DNA of 20,965 nucleotides from positions 1 to 20,965 of the forward strand of contig DASVCS010000061.1 in assembly GCA_036381495.1 (NCBI GenBank), written 5' to 3'. The notes under the pieces were generated by a model that was not told the origin of the DNA, did no database searches, and saw only the letters and a program-made list of their open reading frames with translations. Source of the stretch: DASVCS01 sp036381495. Its GTDB lineage: Bacteria > Gemmatimonadota > Gemmatimonadetes > Longimicrobiales > RSA9. Of the stretch, positions 15,847-20,965 are shown piece by piece. Positions within the stretch are counted from its first letter, which is position 1, and every line of letters starts with the position of its first letter. A program made the translations under genes and the position numbers.

Positions 15847-15863
15847 GGGCGGCTGCGCCGCCC
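15847..15863. promoter_or_regulatory. Perfect hairpin at the edge of repeat copy C
   Basis: GGGCGGC-TGC-GCCGCCC gives a 7-bp stem with a 3-base loop. It directly adjoins the GGGCTAGGG start of copy C and lies just 6 bp upstream of the di-heme cytochrome start codon, where it could hinder ribosome binding. The same GGCGGC/GCCGCC hairpin occurs inside copies A (4878-4892) and D (20697-20711). Confidence 0.5.
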
Positions 15864-16176
15864 GGGCTAGGGCTAGGGCTGGGGCTGGGGCTGGGGTGGG
15901 GCGCTCCCTCGGCCCTCGGCCCCCGCCGTGCGTGTGCGCGAATACCTGCTCGTGCGCATCGCCGCCGCCCGCTCCGTCGTTCGATTCCGATTCCGTCCCG
16001 TGCGCGTGCGCGAGCGGGTGCGCGTGCGCGTCTGCGTGTGCATCCCCGTTCCCGTAAACGTCAACATTCGCGCTCCCGCTCCCGTTCCCGGCCGTTCCCC
16101 TCCAGCTCCCGGCTCTCCCCGGGCCGTCCACCCCGCCACCACACCCCCTCCCGGGCACTCCCCAGCCCCAGCCCTA
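15864..16176. repeat. Dispersed GC-rich element, copy C
   Basis: 313 bp, filling nearly the whole 332-bp gap between the CydA-like gene and the di-heme cytochrome gene. It has a left GGGCTAGGGCTAGGGCTGGG tract and a right CCCCAGCCCCAGCCCTA tract. Inside are two GTGCGCGTGCGCG runs, the GTAAACGTCAAC box (16054-16065) and the conserved TTCCCGGCCGTTCCCCTCCA and CCCCGGGCCGTCCACC blocks. Its last three bases (CTA) are the TAG stop codon of the CydA-like gene on the - strand. No gene is seen inside. Confidence 0.88.
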
Positions 16177-17958
16177 TCCCCCTCCCGCCGGCACCAGCAC
16201 CTCCGGCTCCGGCGTGGGGGCCGGCACGAGCGTCGGCTTCTCGACCAGGCCGCCCAGCCAGAAGACCAGGGCGATGAGCCCGAGGAACACGAGGACGCAG
16301 AAGCTGATGACCAGTGCGGCCGTGCCGAGTGCGGGCGTGGCCGCCCACGGGCTGGCATCCCGCATGACTTGCCAGATGTGCCAGTGCTGGCGGATCCCGC
16401 TCCGCGCAAAGCCCATCAGCCCCATGAGCCACGTGAAGGTGACCGCGAGCACGAAGAGCGCGTACTGCGAGCGCTCCGGCATCTGCCCCCAACGGATCTG
16501 GCCGTGGGACTGCGCACCCCGCAGCATCAGCAGATCCAGCGTCATCACGGACGCGATCGTCGCCAGGACCGCCAGCACCTGGTAGACGCTGAAGCCGATG
16601 CGCACGATCGCCGTCACGAAGTAGCCGTAGATCCCGTAGAAAAGGACCACGCCCGCCGCCGCCACGAAGAGCGCGGCCTGCACTATCGTTCCCGTCCGCG
16701 CCCACGCCACCACCGGCCGCTTGTTCGCCCGGCGATACAGCAGGAACGAGAGGAACGTCGTCAGGATCAGCAGGTTGACCGCCGTGTTCTTCGCGCTCAT
16801 CACGCCGAGCGCGCCGAGGAACGGGTGGTGCGAACCGCCCATCGCCGCCAACTCCTCGCGGTTCGCGATCATCGTGTGCGGCGTCGCCCACACGATCACG
16901 CCCAGGATCAGCACCAGCAGCATCCACTTCGTGTACGGCGTGTAACGCTCCGCACCCGGGATCCGCCCCATCCCGACCCACAGGTAGTAGTTGCCCGCAA
17001 GGAAGAGCACGCCGATGAGGAACGCCTGGATGATCCAGAGCCAGCTCATGAAGCCGCCCATCATCGTGATCCCCATCGACTGGTCGTACTCGTAGATCTC
17101 GCGGCCCAGCCAGTAGCCCGCGAACGGGAGCACGATCAGCGCGCCGATCGCGATCGAGTTGCCGACGTACCCCATCCAGTCGTAGTGCGCGCGCTCCTCG
17201 TCCGTTTTCGCCGACAGGAACCGGTACGCCGCGTACGCACCGACCACCGAGCCGCCGAACACCACGTTCGCGATCAGCCGATGAATGTTGATCGGCATCC
17301 ACGTCGCGTTCGTCATCGCGACGAAGAGATCGATCTGGCTGGCCGGCGTGTCGGCCGTCACCTCGGCCGGCGGACTCATCATGTAGCTCAGCCAACTGTC
17401 CGCAATGAACATGACCGCCGTCCCCCAGAGATTCAGCAGGATGCCGAGCCCCCAGTGGCCGAGCTTGGCGCGGCCCGCATTCCAGCGGTCCCAGCCGTAG
17501 TAGTAGACGTAGAGCGTGAACGACTCCAGGAAGAACAGCCCGACGTAGACCCACATCGAGACCTCGAAGATCTCGGCGAGGTGGGTCCAGAAGCGGGGGT
17601 AGATGGTCGTGAGGACGAAGACGAGGACGGCGCCCCAGATGGCCGTCGCGCTGTAGGCCACGAGCAGCAGGCGGGTGAACTCCTTGGCGAGCCGGTCGTA
17701 GCGTCCGTCCTTGCCGAAGATGCCGACGGCCTCCATGACGACGGCGAACATGGGGACACCGAGCACGAATGCGGCGAACATCAGGTGAACCTGCGCGGAG
17801 ACCCAGATCGCGATCCTGCCGCCGACGACGGGGAAGTCGCCGTACTGCCGGGCGATGGCGGTCTCCTGTGCGTCGAGCGGTGCGACGGCGAGCAGGACGA
17901 GCGCGGCGGCGCCGAGTGCGGCGGGCGCCCAGCGGGCGAGGCGGGCTCGGGTCAGCAT
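16174..17958 (-). CDS. Cytochrome bd-like oxidase subunit I (CydA superfamily), no CydB partner
   Basis: 594 residues with an N-terminal hydrophobic segment ending APLDAQ (possible signal or extra helix). CydA-like motifs follow: VHLMFAAFVLGVPMFAVVME with H58 as probable heme ligand, FFLESFTLYVYYYGWDRW (142-159), and NIHRLIANVVFGG with H226, the likely heme b558 ligand. By eye, the GRQPW motif and its preceding Glu, typical of quinol-oxidising CydA, are replaced by WATPHTM (357-363). No long Q-loop is visible and no cydB is nearby. c-type cytochromes follow, so electrons may come from cytochrome c. This resembles the CydA-like, non-quinol branches of the bd superfamily reported in several phyla. 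O2 reduction is not proven; NO or another acceptor is possible. Confidence 0.85.
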   Translation of the reverse strand: MLTRARLARWAPAALGAAALVLLAVAPLDAQETAIARQYGDFPVVGGRIAIWVSAQVHLMFAAFVLGVPMFAVVMEAVGIFGKDGRYDRLAKEFTRLLLVAYSATAIWGAVLVFVLTTIYPRFWTHLAEIFEVSMWVYVGLFFLESFTLYVYYYGWDRWNAGRAKLGHWGLGILLNLWGTAVMFIADSWLSYMMSPPAEVTADTPASQIDLFVAMTNATWMPINIHRLIANVVFGGSVVGAYAAYRFLSAKTDEERAHYDWMGYVGNSIAIGALIVLPFAGYWLGREIYEYDQSMGITMMGGFMSWLWIIQAFLIGVLFLAGNYYLWVGMGRIPGAERYTPYTKWMLLVLILGVIVWATPHTMIANREELAAMGGSHHPFLGALGVMSAKNTAVNLLILTTFLSFLLYRRANKRPVVAWARTGTIVQAALFVAAAGVVLFYGIYGYFVTAIVRIGFSVYQVLAVLATIASVMTLDLLMLRGAQSHGQIRWGQMPERSQYALFVLAVTFTWLMGLMGFARSGIRQHWHIWQVMRDASPWAATPALGTAALVISFCVLVFLGLIALVFWLGGLVEKPTLVPAPTPEPEVLVPAGGG

Positions 17959-18051
17959 GCCGGTCCGCTCCGGCTCGGTTTCGGCCCGGCGCCGCGGGCA
18001 TTGCCGTACGCGATGGCCGTTGTTCTGACGCGCATGTTCGCGCTCCGGCGG

Positions 18052-19728
18052 TTACGGTCCATACGGGGTGAGCTCCGGGTTCGTGCGTACCTCCGGATCC
18101 GGCGGTTCGGCCGCCGAGCCGGTCCGTGTGCCGCGCAGGAAGAACGGCAGTCGTTTCGAGAACTCGACGGGCAGGGCGCGCCGGACCTCGTCCATGAGTG
18201 CGGGCGTGATCTCGGCGTGGCCGTGCTCGTTCGCGTACGCCTCGATGCGCGCGGTGACGACGCCGCGCACGAAGCCGGGAACCCGTTCGAGCCGCCGGCG
18301 CGCTTCGGGCGACCAGCGCATCTTCGGCGCGGCCGGCATCCCGTAGGCGACGGGGCGCGCCGCGTCGATGACGGGGACCGTGCCGTCGGGCTCGTAGGCG
18401 CACGATTCGTCGGCGCCGAGCAGGTCGCCGGTGGTGGCGTAGGCGCGGGCGCGGCAGCCGCCGCAGATCCGGCGGTACTCGCAGCGGCCGCACTTGCCGC
18501 CGAGCTCCGGGACGGTTGCGGCGATCCGCGCCCGCGCTTCCTCCGCGTCGGCCGGGAACGCCTGCGGGTCCGGCCTGGCGGAGCCGCGATCCGCCGCGTC
18601 CGCGCGCCGGCCGTCGCGTCCGCCGGGCGCGTCGGTGCCCGTCGCACCGTTCGTGGCCGTGGCGGCCTGGCCGCGCAGGCGCCGGAAGACGGGCGAGCGC
18701 ATCCAGACATCCGAGAAGCTCTCCCGCCGCAGGTCGCCCGCGACCACGGGCGTGTACGGACACGGCGTGACCTTCCCCTCCGGGGTGATCCGGCAGTATT
18801 GCACACCGCACGGGCAGCGGGTCGCGTAGTCGAGCAGCGGCGAATCGGGATCGCTCTCGTAGACGTGTCGCATGATCTGCGGCTGACACTTCGAGCGGAC
18901 CATCATGCGTCCGCGGTACTCGCGCTGGAGCCGCACCAGCGTGCTGAGCACCTCTTCGTTCTCGGGCGGCGTGAGCCCCGGCATCGCCGCGCCGCGCCCG
19001 GTCGCGACCAGGAAGTAGACGTTGAACGAGACCGCGCCCCGCTCGGCGGCCCACGCGGCCAGCGCCGGCAGCTCGTCCTTGTTGCCGCGCGTGACCGTGG
19101 TCTGGATCACGAAGTCGAGGCGTTGCTCGCGCAGCCGCTCGACCGCCGCCAGTGTGTCCGCGAGCGCGCCGTCGCCGTGACGGAACCGGTCGTGGTAGCG
19201 GCCGTCGAGCGAGTCCACGCTGATCGCGACGCCGGTCACGCCCGCCGCCTCGAGCGAGGCGATCCGCTCCGCCGTGAGCCGCGTCCCGTTCGTCCCGACC
19301 ACCACCGTGGCGCCGCGGGACACGGCGTGCGCGGCGATCTCCTCGAGATCCTCGCGCAACAGCGGCTCGCCGCCGCTCAGGATGAACATCGGCGCCGGAC
19401 GCGTCTCGGTCCCGGTCGCGTTCCACGCCCACGCACGCGACCCGCCCGGCGCCGCGCTCGGCTCACCGGGCGCGCCCGCCGCGGCGGCCATCGCGACGCG
19501 GTTCGTCTCGAGGATCTCGTCGGCAATGCGCAGACACTCCGCGGTCGTCAGCTCGCCGGCCGACGTGTGCCACCCGCCCGCGGCGATGTAGCAGTGCGCG
19601 CACGCCAGGTTGCACCGCCGGGTCAGGTTCCAGGCGATGACGTGCGGCACCGCGGGCAGCATCGGGCCGGCCGCCGCATCCCGCTCGATGCCGCGGGCCG
19701 GCCTCCGGAGCGGTGTGGCGACGTCCAC
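18052..19728 (-). CDS. Radical SAM/SPASM protein with C-terminal PCP_red domain (heme-modification type)
   Basis: 558 residues from GTG at 19728, with GGGAGGCGG upstream and 2 bp after the preceding small gene. The radical SAM site is C39-x3-C43-x2-C46 (CNLACAHC), followed by LSGGEPLLRED and GTNGTRLT. The SPASM region has CPCGVQYC, CPYTPVVAGDLR and CGRCEYRRICGGC, able to bind auxiliary Fe-S clusters. From W472, WSPEARRRLERVPGFVR to ITPALMDE matches the PCP_red domain also found in ChlB-like proteins. NirJ and AhbD, relatives of this architecture, act on heme side chains (heme d1 and heme b synthesis). It lies just upstream of the CydA-like gene, so it may tailor its heme. The exact reaction is unknown. 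The longer upstream frame overlaps other genes and was rejected. Confidence 0.88.
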   Translation of the reverse strand: MDVATPLRRPARGIERDAAAGPMLPAVPHVIAWNLTRRCNLACAHCYIAAGGWHTSAGELTTAECLRIADEILETNRVAMAAAAGAPGEPSAAPGGSRAWAWNATGTETRPAPMFILSGGEPLLREDLEEIAAHAVSRGATVVVGTNGTRLTAERIASLEAAGVTGVAISVDSLDGRYHDRFRHGDGALADTLAAVERLREQRLDFVIQTTVTRGNKDELPALAAWAAERGAVSFNVYFLVATGRGAAMPGLTPPENEEVLSTLVRLQREYRGRMMVRSKCQPQIMRHVYESDPDSPLLDYATRCPCGVQYCRITPEGKVTPCPYTPVVAGDLRRESFSDVWMRSPVFRRLRGQAATATNGATGTDAPGGRDGRRADAADRGSARPDPQAFPADAEEARARIAATVPELGGKCGRCEYRRICGGCRARAYATTGDLLGADESCAYEPDGTVPVIDAARPVAYGMPAAPKMRWSPEARRRLERVPGFVRGVVTARIEAYANEHGHAEITPALMDEVRRALPVEFSKRLPFFLRGTRTGSAAEPPDPEVRTNPELTPYGP

Positions 19729-19730
19729 GG

Positions 19731-19835
19731 CTATCCGCCTCCCGCGCCCGGGCGCCCGCGCCGCACCACCGCGGCGATCACGATCCAGAAGGCCAGCACA
19801 CCCGCCCAGAGCAGGATCTGGCCGAGTTCCGTCAC
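19731..19835 (-). CDS. 34-aa single-helix membrane protein
   Basis: A very short gene starting at GTG (19835), whose GTGA overlaps the stop of the PCP_red gene, and ending TAG 2 bp before the radical SAM start. GGAGG lies about six bases upstream. The product starts VTELGQILLWAGVLAFWIVI and continues AAVVRRGR to a Gly-rich end: one membrane helix then a basic cytoplasmic tail. The size and topology resemble CydX or CcoQ small oxidase subunits, but the sequence is too short to assign. Tight coupling on both sides and the clean helix support a real gene. Confidence 0.75.
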   Translation of the reverse strand: MTELGQILLWAGVLAFWIVIAAVVRRGRPGAGGG

Positions 19836-20965
19836 TGCGCGCCTCCGTTCTCCGTCTCCATGAACGCCTCGACCGCCCGCTTCGCCTCCTCGGGCGACGC
19901 GACGGCGAAGTCCACCGGACAGCGTTCGAGCGCGGCATCGAGGTCGCGGATCGGGCAGCGGCTCACGCCCGCGGCCTTCGCCTCATCGATGAACTTCCGC
20001 ATCTCGGGCGTCAGCCCGTCCACGCCCTCCGCCGCCGCCTTGAGCTGCTTGGTCTGCAACTCCTTGAACATCACCAGCATCGTGTCCACGTCGAACTCAT
20101 CCGCCTCGATCATGGCCTGCTTGTTCTCGTCCATGACCCGCGTGGTCACCCGCCAGATGGCGCGCTCGCGCGCGAACCGCTCGACCGTGTTGCGCGCGAG
20201 CGGCCGGGCGATCAGCGGGACCGCCGAGAGCCGCGCGAACGCCTCCTCGGTCCAGACGATCGGGTCCTTCGCGTTCCGCGGACGCAACGAGACATGCCCC
20301 GTATACGGACACTTCGCCTCGACCATCGGCGGGTCCGCCACGACATCGTCATCCCGGCCCTCGACCACGGTCCGCTTCATCGCCTCCTCGGCCTTGACCT
20401 CCGCCAACGCCAACTCCTCCGCCGTGCCGATCCCCATGATCAGTTGCATGTGGGTGGGGAGCAGCTTCTTGATGGCTTCATCGAGTCGGGCGCTCGTGAC
20501 GATGGGGAGGGTAGGGCTGGGGCTGGGGCTAGGGCTGGGGCTGGGGCTGGGGTGGGCAGGGCCGGATTCGGGTGCGGTCGGGGCGTGCGCGTGCGCGTGC
20601 TCGGCTCCGCCGCGCCCGCCGATCGATCCCGATGCCGATCCCGACTCCTCCGGCGCCGCAGGCGCCGCCCCCGTCAACGTAAACGTTCCCGCTCCAGGCG
20701 GCGCAGCCGCCGCTCCCGCTCCCGGCCGTTCCCCTCCAGCTCCCGGCCGTCCCCCTCCAGCTCCCGGCCCCCCCCGGGCCGTCCTCCCCTCCACCGCACC
20801 GCCTCCCGGGCCCTCCCCAGCCCCAGCCCCAGCCCGAAGTTCCGAAGGTCCGTAATGCTCCAGCACGTACTCCTCGACGGCTTTCCGCGCGATTCCCAGC
20901 GCGAACGGCGGGACGCGGAGGATCCGGACCTCGGCGTCGGGCGCCCATTCGAGACCCGTCTCGCC
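19832..20965 (-). CDS. Protein with two PCP_red domains, the first interrupted in frame by repeat copy D (5'-partial)
   Basis: The frame is open from the window edge, giving 377 residues; the start lies beyond the window. The first PCP_red domain starts at W7 (WAPDAEVRILRVPPFALGIA, VEEYVLEHYG). At residues 45-154 it is interrupted by about 110 low-complexity residues encoded by repeat copy D (Gly/Ala/Pro-rich, ending PSPSPSPSPSP), then resumes at 155 as IVTSARLDEAIKKL. A second intact PCP_red domain runs from W238 (WTEEAFARLSAVPLIARP, VERFARERAIWRVTTRVMDE). Cys219 (KCPYTGH), Cys337 and Cys349, each followed by Pro, may bind a metal or cofactor. The domain family is linked to tetrapyrrole reductases. 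The radical SAM gene downstream also carries it, suggesting joint action. Whether the interrupted protein still works is unknown. Confidence 0.82.
   Translation of the reverse strand, partial: GETGLEWAPDAEVRILRVPPFALGIARKAVEEYVLEHYGPSELRAGAGAGEGPGGGAVEGRTARGGPGAGGGRPGAGGERPGAGAAAAPPGAGTFTLTGAAPAAPEESGSASGSIGGRGGAEHAHAHAPTAPESGPAHPSPSPSPSPSPSPTLPIVTSARLDEAIKKLLPTHMQLIMGIGTAEELALAEVKAEEAMKRTVVEGRDDDVVADPPMVEAKCPYTGHVSLRPRNAKDPIVWTEEAFARLSAVPLIARPLARNTVERFARERAIWRVTTRVMDENKQAMIEADEFDVDTMLVMFKELQTKQLKAAAEGVDGLTPEMRKFIDEAKAAGVSRCPIRDLDAALERCPVDFAVASPEEAKRAVEAFMETENGGAQ
20512..20835. repeat. Dispersed GC-rich element, copy D, inside a coding gene
   Basis: 324 bp with left TAGGGCTGGGGCTGGGGCTA and right CCCCAGCCCCAGCCCCAGCC ends. 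It contains the CAGGGCCGGATTCGGG block shared with copy A, GTGCGCGTGCGCGTGC, the GTCAACGTAAACG box (20673-20685), the GGCGGC-GCA-GCCGCC hairpin (20697-20711), and a partly duplicated TCCCGGCCGT-CCCCTCCAGC unit. Unlike the other copies it lies wholly inside a gene and contains no stop in the gene's frame. The length of 324 is a multiple of three. Confidence 0.88.

Noticed and set aside
16061..19432. An 1123-codon frame on the - strand, and a 1311-codon frame on the + strand over the same area
   Set aside because: Both overlap the CydA-like and radical SAM genes out of frame and have composition typical of shadow frames in very GC-rich DNA.
19729..19938. N-terminal extension of the radical SAM protein
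   Set aside because: It overlaps the PCP_red gene and the 34-aa gene out of frame, and is Arg-rich without features.
20505..20840. Target-site duplications flanking copies A to D
   Set aside because: I compared the immediate flanks of each copy by eye and saw no matching short direct repeats, so I do not claim them.

Overview
This is a very GC-rich window from a bacterium with an elaborate aerobic respiratory chain. Several features fit Gemmatimonadota or a neighbouring lineage: two aa3-type oxidase clusters, a CydA-like protein without CydB beside several c-type cytochromes, PCP_red-domain proteins and a beta-propeller-like exported fragment. The lineage is inferred from gene content only and is not proven.

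Layout. Bases 1-4788 are read on the + strand. They hold the 3' part of a cytochrome c oxidase subunit I gene, then subunits III and IV, the copper assembly factor CtaG, a 76-aa membrane protein and a 175-aa exported protein. An AT-rich promoter-like stretch follows, then a 47-aa peptide gene with a strong ribosome binding site and a Tat-exported protein of unknown function. Everything from 5071 to 20965 is read on the - strand, so the two halves converge near 4790-5070. In transcription order (right to left) the - strand carries: a PCP_red-domain protein (cut by the window edge), a 34-aa membrane protein, a radical SAM/SPASM protein with a C-terminal PCP_red domain, a CydA-like oxidase subunit, three membrane-bound c-type cytochromes (one fused to an ethylbenzene-dehydrogenase-type heme domain), and a cupredoxin-like lipoprotein. 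A second, nearly complete aa3 oxidase operon follows (subunits II, I, III, IV and heme O synthase CtaB), then a small membrane protein and an internally duplicated membrane protein.

How the genes work together. The two cox clusters would each build a heme-copper oxidase; CtaB supplies heme O (the heme A precursor) and CtaG supplies copper. The CydA-like protein, three cytochromes c and the cupredoxin lipoprotein look like a separate electron-transfer complex fed by cytochrome c or copper protein rather than quinol. The radical SAM and PCP_red genes directly upstream may modify a heme for it (inference).

The most unusual content is a family of four related 256-324 bp elements at 4793-5048, 13840-14160, 15864-16176 and 20512-20835. 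Each is bounded by inverted hexamer tracts (GGGCTG or GGGCTA units at the left end, their complement at the right) and carries an AT-rich TTTACGTTTAC box in an otherwise C/G-only body. One copy interrupts the first PCP_red domain in frame, one supplies the hydrophobic core of a cytochrome signal peptide, one supplies a stop codon, and one fills the gap between the convergent gene sets. I know of no described family that matches; the nearest analogy is the Rickettsia palindromic elements that insert in frame into genes.
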